A stretch of 64,000 bases of DNA from Robertkochia marina. Lineage in GTDB: Bacteria > Bacteroidota > Bacteroidia > Flavobacteriales > Flavobacteriaceae. The translations under genes were made by a program, and so were the position numbers. The stretch is taken from positions 310,001 through 374,000 of the forward strand of contig NZ_SSMC01000003.1 in the NCBI RefSeq assembly GCF_004799345.1, in the 5' to 3' direction. How positions within the stretch are numbered: the stretch's first letter is position 1; every line of letters begins with the position of its first letter. Positions 15,994 through 24,857 of the stretch are shown piece after piece. The notes under the pieces were generated by a model that was not told where the DNA came from, searched no databases, and was given only the letters and a program-made list of their open reading frames with translations.

Positions 15994-16044
15994 AAGCCGG
16001 TTTTTCGATCAAACAAAAGTAAGAACTCCCTCTCTATCTCGAAA

Positions 16045-16076
16045 TTTATTCTCAAGAATTTATTTGTTTAATTTTG
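16045..16076 (+). promoter_or_regulatory. Bacteroidota-type promoter before cysteine desulfurase
   Basis: TTTA at 16045-16048, 20-base spacer, then TAATTTTG at 16069-16076, fitting TTTG-N19-TAnnTTTG. Expected start of transcription about 16080-16082, essentially at the ATG (16081), so the mRNA could be leaderless. Confidence 0.45.
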
Positions 16077-16080
16077 TCTC

Positions 16081-17226
16081 ATGCAAAAAGTTTATCTCGA
16101 CAACGCCGCTACTACCCGTATTCGTCCGGAAGTGCTTGAATACATGCACGAAGGGATGGAGTTGTATTATGGAAATCCTTCTTCTACCCATAGTTTTGGA
16201 AGGGCGGCACGTGCCCGAATTGAAGAGGCGCGAAAAAGAATAGCCAAAACCCTTCATGCGCATCCTTCGGAGATCATTTTTACCTCCGGCGGTACCGAGG
16301 CCGATAATATGGCATTGTTCGGTGCTGTAAATGATCTTGGGGTGAAACGAATTATTACCAGTCGGATCGAACATCATGCGGTGTTGCATACCGTTGAATT
16401 CCTTGAAAAGACCTGCAAGATCAAAGTTGATTTCGTGATGCTTGATGAGGGCGGAAACCCTTCTGTTGAGCACCTGCGTGAGCTCCTTGAGCAGGGGGAA
16501 GAAAAGACCCTGGTGAGCCTGATGCATGTAAATAATGAGATCGGCAACCGCATTGATATTCATGAGGTAGCCCTCTTGTGTAAGGAGTATGGAGCTTTAG
16601 TGCATTCTGATGCTGTACAGAGTATCGGGCATTGGGAATGGAATCTTGAAAAAACGCCTGTAGATTTCCTGGCGGCTTCTGCCCATAAATTTCACGGACC
16701 TAAAGGTGTCGGGTTTCTTTACCAGCGAAAAGACCATCAACTTACCCCCTTGATCCATGGTGGAGAACAGGAGAGGGGGAGTCGTGCCGGAACTGAAAGT
16801 TCTCATAACATTCTGGGGCTCGAAAAGGCCTTTCAGCTGGCTTATGAAAACCTGGAGGCAGAACGCAATAAGATCACTGAACTCAAAACTTATTTTATTG
16901 AAAGCCTGCAAAAGGCGGTGCCCGGAGCGGCCATTAATGGCTATGCTCTTGACGCTCAAAAAAGTACATATACCCTGGTCAATGTAAGATTGCCTATTCC
17001 TCCGGCCAAGGCAGACATGCTCTTGTTTCAGCTGGATCTGAAAGGTGTAGCCTGCAGCCGGGGTAGTGCCTGTCAAAGCGGAAGTCAGAGCGGTTCTCAT
17101 GTGTTGAGAGAGGTGCTTGATGATGAAAAGTTTGCGCAGCCTTCTCTTCGGTTTTCATTTTCGGTATACACCACCAGGGAAGAGATCGATTATGTGATGG
17201 AGGTGCTAAAAGAGTATGCCGGGTGA
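16081..17226 (+). CDS. cysteine desulfurase (IscS/NifS type)
   Basis: 381 residues. Class V PLP enzyme: YLDNAATTRIRPEV, NPSSTHSFGR, FTSGGTEADN, HVNNEIGN, HSDAVQSIGH, PLP lysine in SAHKFHGPKG, and the catalytic cysteine in ACSRGSACQSGSQS. It takes sulfur from cysteine as an enzyme persulfide for Fe-S clusters or thio-modification. Serine- and cysteine-rich active-site loop is long, as in the NifS/IscS group. No isc or suf genes adjoin, so the acceptor is unknown. Confidence 0.9.
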   Translation: MQKVYLDNAATTRIRPEVLEYMHEGMELYYGNPSSTHSFGRAARARIEEARKRIAKTLHAHPSEIIFTSGGTEADNMALFGAVNDLGVKRIITSRIEHHAVLHTVEFLEKTCKIKVDFVMLDEGGNPSVEHLRELLEQGEEKTLVSLMHVNNEIGNRIDIHEVALLCKEYGALVHSDAVQSIGHWEWNLEKTPVDFLAASAHKFHGPKGVGFLYQRKDHQLTPLIHGGEQERGSRAGTESSHNILGLEKAFQLAYENLEAERNKITELKTYFIESLQKAVPGAAINGYALDAQKSTYTLVNVRLPIPPAKADMLLFQLDLKGVACSRGSACQSGSQSGSHVLREVLDDEKFAQPSLRFSFSVYTTREEIDYVMEVLKEYAG

Positions 17227-17273
17227 GTTTCAGTGACGAGCCTGCCTGTCGGCAGACAGGTTTCAGGGACGAG
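17227..17273. repeat. hairpin flanked by direct repeats
   Basis: Hairpin CCTGTC-GGCA-GACAGG (17245-17260) flanked by 14-base direct repeats GTTTCAGTGACGAG (17227-17240) and GTTTCAGGGACGAG (17260-17273), 13 of 14 identical. The period is 33 bases. Probably a dispersed palindromic element. The rest of the gap to 17356 is short simple sequence. Confidence 0.6.
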
Positions 17274-17356
17274 TTGGAAAGAATCGTAACTATGGGCCCA
17301 CCGACCACTGGCCACAGGCCACTGTTAAACGCAAACCGCAAACTGTAATCTACGCT

Positions 17357-18001
17357 TTACTTACTTTTATCGTAAGGGAATTTCCGGGTAGAGGTACGCA
17401 TCATTTTCTCGATGATGGCATTGGTGTTCTTCCCCGATTTACGATCGATGGTTTGTTCGAATCGCCAAAGGAGTTTCCCGGTGGCCCCATCGCTGAGCTT
17501 GATGGCAATACGGCCGTAATCACTTTTACCGCTTATATAGTCAATGAAGCTAAAAGAATCATCCACCCCTTCTGAGATCAGGGCGTTCAGGGAGACGTCC
17601 CCGGTGATGACTCCGTCAACCCCTAGAATTTCGCTGAGTTCCTGGGTGGTTTTAACATCGATATTTTCTAAATTGATCCCGGCTTTTAACAGCAAGGCGT
17701 TGGTGTTTTTTACATTTTGAAACTCCACCCGGTAGTCTTTTCTTTTATCGCGTTTCAGAAAATAAGATTCCAGGGCACTCTGTACGGCATACCCTTCCTG
17801 TTTTTCCAGGTCCTTCAATTGTGATTCTGAGACCTCTCCCTGGCTTTCCAGATCAAGGCGGACTGCAAAGGGGAGTATGGCCAGGACCTTATGATCTTTG
17901 CTCAAATTTTCAAAGCTGTCGCTTTGATAAACTGATTTCTGGGCAAAGACCAGGGTGGTAACTAACATACAAACGCTAAGGGCAAAGTACTTCATGTTCA
18001 T
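17357..18001 (-). CDS. secreted GNA1162/CsgG-like protein of unknown function
   Basis: 214 residues with a signal peptide (VCMLVTTLVFAQ). Strand-helix pattern VLAILPFAVRLD...LGVDGVITGDVSLNAL...GKLLWRFEQ resembles the ABA/CsgG-like domain of DUF799/GNA1162 and LpoB-type proteins. Two ATGs (18001, 17995) are possible starts. Starts two bases after the TonB receptor ends, so almost surely co-transcribed with it. Confidence 0.6.
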   Translation of the reverse strand: MNMKYFALSVCMLVTTLVFAQKSVYQSDSFENLSKDHKVLAILPFAVRLDLESQGEVSESQLKDLEKQEGYAVQSALESYFLKRDKRKDYRVEFQNVKNTNALLLKAGINLENIDVKTTQELSEILGVDGVITGDVSLNALISEGVDDSFSFIDYISGKSDYGRIAIKLSDGATGKLLWRFEQTIDRKSGKNTNAIIEKMMRTSTRKFPYDKSK

Positions 18002-18002
18002 T

Positions 18003-20468
18003 TTACAACTGCATGCTGATTTTCAAATTGAACAACCTCCGGGTCATATAGTTTGGGATGCCATATTGTACCTTACTGTACACATCTCTGACCCAGGTGT
18101 TCGTGATTGAGTTTTGGACGTCAAAAATATTGAAAATCTCGAACCCTGCCGATAATTCCCTGAATTTATATAGCCAGTGACCCTTCGGGTGTCGATTTTC
18201 GGCATCTGCAAAAACATAAAAAATACCCAGGTCAACTCTTTTGTAATCCGGTAAACGCAATTGAAAGAGGTAAGGATCGGCGTAATTAGGAGAGCCGCCG
18301 GGAACTCCTGTATTGTACACCCCATTCAGGTAAAGTTTCACGTTCGGGATAGAGGGTACGTAATCCTGAAAAAGTACGGCAAACTTCAGTCGCTGATCTG
18401 TAGGTCGTGCAATATAGCCCCTGTTGTTCTGGTTTTCCTCCGTTTTTAAATAGCCAAAACTAAACCAGGAATCAGTTCCGGGCACGAACTCGCCGTTAAG
18501 CCGCAAGTCGAGTCCGTAGGCATAAGCCAGGGCCTCGTTATTTGCCCGGTAACGAATTCGAACATTCTCAAGGGTGTAGGTGTTCACGTCGGAGAGGCTA
18601 CGGTAGTAGGCCTCAGAGGTAAGTTTAAATCCGCGTTCCCAGAGTTGAAAGCTGTAATCATTCCCTAGTGAGATGTGCCAGGCTTTTTGGGCCTCTACCT
18701 CAGGAATAAGAACACCATTCGGATTTCGGAGTTCCCGGTAGAACGGTGGTTGTTGATAGAGTCCGCCTGCCATTCGAAACAGCAGGTCGCTGTTCCCTGA
18801 AGGTTTATAGGCCAGTTGGGCTCTCGGGCTGAATATCATTCGGCTGTAGCCTTCTGCGTTTTCAGGGTCATTCTGCCAGTACTGACCACGTACCCCGGCA
18901 TTGGCGTAAAGCTGGCCTTTGGGTAGTTGCCATTGACGGTTGTATTCCAAAAATCCCATCACCCTGTGGGTGCTGATGAAGTTTTTGGCATCAATATTTT
19001 GATAGGCGGTCAGAGGTGCGGTATAAGGAGAGTAGGGTTGGTCATTACTGAATTCAGGCAGGGGAGGCCTGATATTGTATCCGGCAGAGTCAATGACCTC
19101 ATATTCTTCCAGCTTATCCCTGAAATCTTCGTAATTATATCTTAAGCCCCAGGAGATCACTCCTTTTTTTAATGCTTTTTTACCCCGGTGTTCTGCACTT
19201 AATATCAGGGCGTCCAGGGTGTTTCTTCCGTGTTCTAATTGAGACCCTACGCCTTCTGAAAAAACGACATTCCCAAAATTCTCGGCACCTATATTACTGT
19301 CCACCTGTCCCAGGCGGTATTGCGCCAGAATATCATAAAACTCCTGTTCCCGGGTGTGATAGGCAGAAAAGATCCAATCCATTTCCAGGCCGGCAGCGGC
19401 TTTGTGGTTGAGTTTTAAAGCTCCGAAACCGGTTTCGTACCGGTCGGTTTCACGACCATTGTATACCACAAGCAAGGCAATGGGATCCTGCAGGGTTCCG
19501 AAGTTGGTTTGACGTGTAAGTGGGGTGTAATTATACCTGTTCAGGGAAAGATTGCCCAGAAAACTCAATTCCAGGCGCTCGTTCAGAGCATAGGTTATAT
19601 AGGTCTGGGCATCTACGAAAAGTGGTCGGAAATTGGTTTCTGTTTGCTTACTGTCAACCAGTAGACTGTTGTCTCTGTACCTGAAGCCTGCCAGTGCTCT
19701 GAGGCGCTTTTTCTTGTCAGTGCCCTGTATCCAAAGGCTGCCTCCCAGAAAACTGGCCTCCAGGCCTGCTGAGAACTGTTCCGGTTTTCTGTAGGTTACG
19801 TCGAGCACCGAAGAGAGTCGGTCGCCGTACCTGGCTTCAAAACCTCCGGCTGAAAAGTCAACTTCCCTCACCAGGTCGGTGTTCACAAAGCTCAATCCTT
19901 CCTGTTGCCCTGATCTTATCAGGAAAGGGCGGTAGACCTCTATGCCGTTCACATAGACCAGGTTCTCATCAAAATTACCACCCCGAACGTTGTATTGGGT
20001 GCTTAACTCGTTATTAAAACTCACGCCCGGTAATGATCTTAAAACATTTTCTATCCCTGCATTGGCCCCCGGGATCTTTCTTACCGTTTCCGGCTCCAGG
20101 CTTTCTATGCCTCTGACTCTTTTGGTGCCTTGGTTGGTAACAACCACCTCACCCAATTGCGTTACTCCTTTTTTTAATACAGGATTCAACTCATAGTGTT
20201 CACCGATAGGCAGCTCGAGCACCACCTCGATCTTTTCATAAGAAAGATGAGAAAAACTTACGGTGATACGGGTGTTGGCCTTAAGAGAAAGTTGGTAGGC
20301 GCCATTGGAGTCGGTGACGGTTCCGGCATTACCGGCCTGAACAGAAACCTGTGGCAGGGGGGCATTGTCTTCATTGACCACGATACCCCAAAGTACAGCC
20401 TGCTGCGAAAAAGCAGGCAGCCCATAGCAAAGGAAGAAGATACTAGCTAAAATGGAAAGCCATCTCAA
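18003..20468 (-). CDS. TonB-dependent receptor
   Basis: 821 residues. Signal peptide ending near FSQ (residue 21); carboxypeptidase regulatory-like beta domain (about 25-105, LWGIVVNEDNAPLPQVSV); plug domain (about 125-230) with IENVLRSLPGVSFN and RGGNFDENLVYVNG; then a beta-barrel to the C-terminal FNLKISMQL. Takes up a ligand across the outer membrane using TonB energy. No SusD-like partner follows, so it is not a SusC of a glycan system; the partner secreted protein is the GNA1162-like gene immediately downstream. Substrate unknown. Confidence 0.9.
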   Translation of the reverse strand: MRWLSILASIFFLCYGLPAFSQQAVLWGIVVNEDNAPLPQVSVQAGNAGTVTDSNGAYQLSLKANTRITVSFSHLSYEKIEVVLELPIGEHYELNPVLKKGVTQLGEVVVTNQGTKRVRGIESLEPETVRKIPGANAGIENVLRSLPGVSFNNELSTQYNVRGGNFDENLVYVNGIEVYRPFLIRSGQQEGLSFVNTDLVREVDFSAGGFEARYGDRLSSVLDVTYRKPEQFSAGLEASFLGGSLWIQGTDKKKRLRALAGFRYRDNSLLVDSKQTETNFRPLFVDAQTYITYALNERLELSFLGNLSLNRYNYTPLTRQTNFGTLQDPIALLVVYNGRETDRYETGFGALKLNHKAAAGLEMDWIFSAYHTREQEFYDILAQYRLGQVDSNIGAENFGNVVFSEGVGSQLEHGRNTLDALILSAEHRGKKALKKGVISWGLRYNYEDFRDKLEEYEVIDSAGYNIRPPLPEFSNDQPYSPYTAPLTAYQNIDAKNFISTHRVMGFLEYNRQWQLPKGQLYANAGVRGQYWQNDPENAEGYSRMIFSPRAQLAYKPSGNSDLLFRMAGGLYQQPPFYRELRNPNGVLIPEVEAQKAWHISLGNDYSFQLWERGFKLTSEAYYRSLSDVNTYTLENVRIRYRANNEALAYAYGLDLRLNGEFVPGTDSWFSFGYLKTEENQNNRGYIARPTDQRLKFAVLFQDYVPSIPNVKLYLNGVYNTGVPGGSPNYADPYLFQLRLPDYKRVDLGIFYVFADAENRHPKGHWLYKFRELSAGFEIFNIFDVQNSITNTWVRDVYSKVQYGIPNYMTRRLFNLKISMQL

Positions 20469-20479
20469 AATTCAATGGA

Positions 20480-22165
20480 TTAGTTTCGGTAAAAGCTGGT
20501 ATTAAAGGTAGTACTATTTCCTACATTATCGGTTACTTTTACTTCCAATTCATGCTTACCCCCTTCAAATTCAAGGTCTTCAAAATTAAAGGTGAGACTT
20601 CCTTTTTTATACTCGTACTCCATCAGTACCCATTGCCCGTCTATTTTGGCTTCGTAAGTATCAATGCCACTCAGATCGTCTTTGATATAAAGTCTGAGAT
20701 AACGGAAATTTGATAATACCTGCCCTTCCCTGAAATTACCTGCTCTGACATCCGGAGCTACACTGTCTCTCACGAGTTTGAAATTGCCTAATGAGCTGGT
20801 ACGTGTGCTGTAGGTGTTTCCTTTGCGGTATGTATTTTCGTAAAAAGTCCTGCCGCGGTCATCAATGTGGGCAATGAAGTATTGATCTTTTTGCTCTTCA
20901 GGAATGCCGTTGCCCTCAAGGGTAAGGGTATAGGCGCTTTTTACAGGGATTCCGGGATGGGCCACCTTTACGGTCTCTTCTTCAATACCCAGATCGGCGT
21001 AAAAATCGTGGTAAAACGTCCCTTTGTCAAAAAAGATACTGGCGCCTTCCAGCTGGTAAAGATTATCGCGGCCGGCAATGACGTAATAGGGAGTTTTAAC
21101 GGTTTCTTTTTGTCTCTTTAATTCTTGTTTTCTTCCTTCTACCGGGATGGTTATCTCTGAGCGATTTCCGTGAAAATCGGTCACCTGCAAGATCACATTA
21201 TACGTATTGTTCTCTATGACCTCAATGATGCCGTTGTTTTCATTGTCTCTGTAAATACTAAGTTTATTATAGGGCTCCAGGAAGATCTTCTGGATGCGCT
21301 CTCCTTCCGCTTCATAATGGTTATAGTCGATAAGTGTATTTATATACCTGCTTTCACCAAAAGAAAAGGTTTCGAATTCATAAGAAAAATAGGGGCTGCC
21401 GTTCACTTGCATGGCTACCTTGTAGGCACCGTTCTTGTTATAGGCAAGATCCTGGCGGTCGTAGGTGTTGATACCAAAGCCCAATGCCCCCTGAGCATAA
21501 ACTTTTTCGGCTATAAAACTGCCGTCTTCATTTTTGTCGATCCTCAGAGGTATTTTATGGTTTGCCCCGTTAACGATGGCGTTATCGGAATACGGATAGA
21601 CATAAAGATCCAGAATCCTCGGAGGTTCGGTGTCCTGAACGTCATATCCGAAATAGAGCGGATTGATAGGTTTTTGGGCAAGATCTCTGATCTCAAAATG
21701 CAGATGAGGGCCACCACTGCTTCCCGTATTACCGCTGTAGGCAATTACTTGTCCCTTTTCGATCTTCAGCTCTGAGGGTTCCAGGTATAGATCGATCTCG
21801 TAGGTTTCGTTTTTGTATTGTTTTTCCTTGAGAAAGGCTTCTATTTCCGGAGCCATTTTCTGAAGGTGGGCATAGACGGAGGTATAACCATTGGGGTGTG
21901 TCAGATAAAGGGCTTTTCCATACCCGTAATGCTGTACCTTTATGCGGGATATATAACCCGATTCAATGGCATACACCTTGAGTCCTTCCTGTTGTTGTGT
22001 TTTTATATCCAGCCCGGCATGAAAATGATTGCTTCGCAATTCACCGAAACTCCCGGCCAGGATGATGGGAACATCTAAGGGGTCGCCAAAGACATCTGAA
22101 GGATATGGATTCTGTGAAAAAACAGTTTGTACAACCAGTAAGCTAACTAAAATCAGGGTTCTCAT
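20480..22165 (-). CDS. M23 family metallopeptidase, large form
   Basis: 561 residues, signal peptide ends QTVFSQ. N-terminal LytM/M23 domain: zinc ligands in NHFHAGLDI and HLHFEIRD, with YTSVYAHL between. About 350 further residues are beta-rich (Ig-like repeats). The peptidase cuts peptidoglycan cross-bridges or activates amidases; the C-terminal part is probably a surface or binding domain. Ends 11 bases from the TonB receptor's upstream end, so may be in the same transcript. All motif residues look intact. Confidence 0.88.
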   Translation of the reverse strand: MRTLILVSLLVVQTVFSQNPYPSDVFGDPLDVPIILAGSFGELRSNHFHAGLDIKTQQQEGLKVYAIESGYISRIKVQHYGYGKALYLTHPNGYTSVYAHLQKMAPEIEAFLKEKQYKNETYEIDLYLEPSELKIEKGQVIAYSGNTGSSGGPHLHFEIRDLAQKPINPLYFGYDVQDTEPPRILDLYVYPYSDNAIVNGANHKIPLRIDKNEDGSFIAEKVYAQGALGFGINTYDRQDLAYNKNGAYKVAMQVNGSPYFSYEFETFSFGESRYINTLIDYNHYEAEGERIQKIFLEPYNKLSIYRDNENNGIIEVIENNTYNVILQVTDFHGNRSEITIPVEGRKQELKRQKETVKTPYYVIAGRDNLYQLEGASIFFDKGTFYHDFYADLGIEEETVKVAHPGIPVKSAYTLTLEGNGIPEEQKDQYFIAHIDDRGRTFYENTYRKGNTYSTRTSSLGNFKLVRDSVAPDVRAGNFREGQVLSNFRYLRLYIKDDLSGIDTYEAKIDGQWVLMEYEYKKGSLTFNFEDLEFEGGKHELEVKVTDNVGNSTTFNTSFYRN

Positions 22166-22279
22166 GCGTGGGTTTCATTGGGGCACTAAAATAAGAATTG
22201 CCTTAAAAACAGGGAAAATTTCCATCTTAAAACGTGTGGAAAAGCGTTAAATTATGTAGAAAAGAAATTTTTACAAACA

Positions 22280-22311
22280 GTTGCGAGGTACATTGCGGTA
22301 TGTTAACTTTG
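22280..22311 (+). promoter_or_regulatory. Bacteroidota-type promoter for the coiled-coil/zapA unit
   Basis: GTTG at 22280-22283, 20-base spacer, then TAACTTTG (22304-22311), fitting TTTG-N19-TAnnTTTG. Transcription would begin about 22316, roughly 24 bases before the ATG at 22340. Confidence 0.6.
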
Positions 22312-22339
22312 TGAAGACAGGTATTGAAATTTGCCCCAA

Positions 22340-22630
22340 ATGAGTGCAATGATCGAATTGATTGATTCTTTGGAAAATAAGGTAAGCAAGTTGCTTCACC
22401 AGTTAGAAGTTCAACAACAGCTTAACCAGAAACTCACCGAAGAACTCCGCGATTCGAACCGCAGAAACAAAGAACTGCAATCTTCCATTGAAGAATGGGA
22501 GGAAAAATACCGCTCACTCAAACTGGCAAAATCAATGCTCGGCAGTAATGAAAGCAAGACAGAAGCAAAGCTTAAAATAAATACGTTAATTCGGGAAATA
22601 GATCTGTGCATAGCGCAGCTCTCCGAATAA
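22340..22630 (+). CDS. short coiled-coil protein upstream of zapA
   Basis: 96 residues from the ATG at 22340 (a TTG three codons upstream is less likely). Long heptad coiled coil (IDSLENKVSKLLHQLEVQQQ...EELRDSNRRNKELQSSIEEWEEKYRSL, given in part) with a polar C-terminus. Resembles the ZapB-like proteins often encoded before zapA in Bacteroidota; a division role is inference from position. 12 bases before zapA. Confidence 0.75.
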   Translation: MSAMIELIDSLENKVSKLLHQLEVQQQLNQKLTEELRDSNRRNKELQSSIEEWEEKYRSLKLAKSMLGSNESKTEAKLKINTLIREIDLCIAQLSE

Positions 22631-22642
22631 TGTTTAACCTTT

Positions 22643-22930
22643 ATGGGGAAACAAAAGATCAAGCTAACCATTGCAGACAGGGTTTACCCCCTGACTGTAG
22701 AGCCCGGACAAGAGCAAGGGCTCCGAAAGGCTGCAAAAAGCATTGATGAGCTGATCAAAAGGTTTGAACGCAGTTATGCGGTGAGAGATAAGCAGGATGT
22801 ATTGGCCATGTGTGCCTTACAGTTTGCGACCCAGGTTGAACAAAAAAGTATTGACAAGAAGGAATACGAACAGGAATTGGAAGACCGCTTAAAAGCATTA
22901 AACGAGCTGTTGACCGACCACCTGGCCTGA
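22643..22930 (+). CDS. zapA: cell division protein ZapA
   Basis: 95 residues. LTIADRVYPLTVEPGQEQGLRKAAKSIDELI and DKQDVLAMCALQFA match ZapA: a globular head followed by a C-terminal coiled coil. ZapA bundles FtsZ at the division site. Followed at once by the 6S-type RNA, a conserved order in Bacteroidota and related to the zapA-ssrS order of enterobacteria. Confidence 0.92.
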   Translation: MGKQKIKLTIADRVYPLTVEPGQEQGLRKAAKSIDELIKRFERSYAVRDKQDVLAMCALQFATQVEQKSIDKKEYEQELEDRLKALNELLTDHLA

Positions 22931-22965
22931 GAACCTTCAACGTTCTTTTAAATAGGTTAAAGTTA

Positions 22966-23150
22966 CTGCCTACATCGGATAAATTTTTTTTGACAAACTC
23001 AACAAGAATCCATTAAAAAAGGTGAGTTCGAATTGTAAAAGCATGCCACTATCGGTTTTACCGATTGGGTGGATCCTTGATCAGTTCGGTAGCCTTAAAC
23101 CTGTTATTCGGAGTTTGTACAAAACTCTATGACCGATGTAGGCTTTTTTT
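22966..23150 (+). ncRNA. ssrS: 6S RNA (6S-Flavo type)
   Basis: GCCTACATCGG (22968-22978) pairs with CCGATGTAGGC (23133-23143) to close the RNA, followed by T8. Inside, ACAAACTC (22993-23000) pairs with GAGTTTGT (23111-23118). A large middle region (about 23005-23105) includes the hairpin ATCGG-TTTTA-CCGAT (23053-23067) and the open bubble expected for holding RNA polymerase. Location between zapA and rny is as for 6S-Flavo. I rely on layout, not on a covariance search. 6S RNA mimics an open promoter and sequesters RNA polymerase holoenzyme. Confidence 0.78.
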
Positions 23151-23167
23151 TTAAATATATATAAACG

Positions 23168-24730
23168 ATGGATACAACATTACTAATTGTTGGGGTTATA
23201 GCCGGGGTGATACTCGGTTTTGTGATAGCGAAAGTACTCGAGAAGAAGAACGCAACCAAGGTGATCGCTAATGCGAAAAAAGATGCTCATACTATTGTAA
23301 AGGAGGCTAAAACAGAGGGAGAGAGCATTAAGAAAGATAAGATCTTACAGGCGAAGGAGAAGTTTCTTGAACTGAAGGCCGAGCATGAAAAAGTGATCAT
23401 GTCTAAAGACAAGAAGATCGCTGAGGTTGAAAAACGAGTCCGTGATAAAGAATCCCAGGTTTCCAGTGAGCTGGCCAAGTCTAAAAAGGTCAATGCTGAG
23501 CTGGATGAAAAGATAAAAGACTACAATTTCAGGCTCGATTTTCTGGAGAAAAAGAAGGCAGAGGTCGAGAAAATGCACAAGCAGCAAGTAGAACAGCTGG
23601 AGGTTATCTCCGGTCTTTCTGCTGAAGATGCCAAAGCACAATTGCTGGAAAGCCTTAAAGAGGATGCCAAGAGCGATGCCATGGCCTACATTCAGAATAC
23701 CCTGGAAGAGGCTAAATTAACCGCACAGCAGGAAGCTAAAAAGATCGTGGTTAATACCATACAGCGTATAGGTACTGAAGAGGCTATCGATAACTGTGTG
23801 TCGGTGTTTAACCTGGAGTCTGATGACGTTAAAGGACGGATCATCGGTAGAGAAGGACGAAACATCAGAGCGCTGGAGAGTGCTACCGGTGTTGAGATCA
23901 TTGTAGATGATACCCCGGAAGCCATTATTTTATCGTGTTTTGATTCGGTAAGACGAGAGGTGGCAAGACTGTCTCTGCACCGATTGGTTACCGATGGGAG
24001 AATTCACCCTGCAAGAATCGAAGAAGTGGTTAAGAAAACCACCAAGCAGATCGAAGAAGAGATCATTGAAGTAGGTAAACGTACCGTGATCGACCTCGGT
24101 ATTCACGGACTTCACCCTGAGCTTATTAAGGCGGTAGGTCGAATGAAGTACCGTTCGTCATACGGGCAAAATCTTCTGCAGCACTCCAGGGAAGTAGCCA
24201 AATTATGTGGGGTGATGGCCGCTGAATTAGGAATTAACCCTAAGCTTGCCAAAAGAGCAGGTTTACTTCACGATATTGGAAAAGTACCGGAAACAGAAAC
24301 AGAAACTCCCCACGCTATCCTTGGAATGGAATGGGCAGAGAAATACGGAGAAAAACCGGAGGTATGTAATGCTATCGGTGCCCACCATGATGAGATCGAA
24401 ATGAAGTCGCTGTTGGCTCCTGTAGTTCAGGTATGTGATGCTATCAGCGGTGCACGTCCCGGTGCAAGAAGGCAGGTGCTTGATTCGTATATTCAACGTT
24501 TAAAAGACCTTGAAAATATAGCCTTTGCTTTTAACGGAGTTAAGAAGGCTTATGCAATTCAGGCCGGTAGAGAGCTGAGAGTGATCGTTGAAAGTGAGAA
24601 AGTAAGTGATGATAAGGCAGCACAACTGTCATTTGAGATCTCTCAGAAGATACAGACGGATATGACCTATCCCGGACAGGTAAAAGTTACCGTGATCAGG
24701 GAAACAAGGGCCGTTAATATTGCGAAATAA
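23168..24730 (+). CDS. rny: ribonuclease Y
   Basis: 520 residues. N-terminal membrane helix ([19 protein letters not shown]), long coiled coil (about 30-210), KH domain with [14 protein letters not shown], and HD domain with [16 protein letters not shown] and GAHHDEIE metal ligands. It starts RNA decay as a membrane-anchored endonuclease. All metal residues are present. Its own terminator is at 24755. Confidence 0.95.
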   Translation: MDTTLLIVGVIAGVILGFVIAKVLEKKNATKVIANAKKDAHTIVKEAKTEGESIKKDKILQAKEKFLELKAEHEKVIMSKDKKIAEVEKRVRDKESQVSSELAKSKKVNAELDEKIKDYNFRLDFLEKKKAEVEKMHKQQVEQLEVISGLSAEDAKAQLLESLKEDAKSDAMAYIQNTLEEAKLTAQQEAKKIVVNTIQRIGTEEAIDNCVSVFNLESDDVKGRIIGREGRNIRALESATGVEIIVDDTPEAIILSCFDSVRREVARLSLHRLVTDGRIHPARIEEVVKKTTKQIEEEIIEVGKRTVIDLGIHGLHPELIKAVGRMKYRSSYGQNLLQHSREVAKLCGVMAAELGINPKLAKRAGLLHDIGKVPETETETPHAILGMEWAEKYGEKPEVCNAIGAHHDEIEMKSLLAPVVQVCDAISGARPGARRQVLDSYIQRLKDLENIAFAFNGVKKAYAIQAGRELRVIVESEKVSDDKAAQLSFEISQKIQTDMTYPGQVKVTVIRETRAVNIAK

Positions 24731-24754
24731 CGATTTTTTAAAAGTGATCAACTA

Positions 24755-24785
24755 AAAGCCGGGTTATTCCCGGCTTTACTTTTTT
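24755..24785 (+). terminator. rho-independent terminator of rny
   Basis: AAAGCCGGG / CCCGGCTTT stem with a five-base loop (TTATT), then a T-rich tract. Confidence 0.85.
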
Positions 24786-24857
24786 ATAACTCCCACGGTA
24801 TTTGTATTTTAAGTCCACAACAACCTGACTATCAACTTTTTGTAATACTGCTGAACG

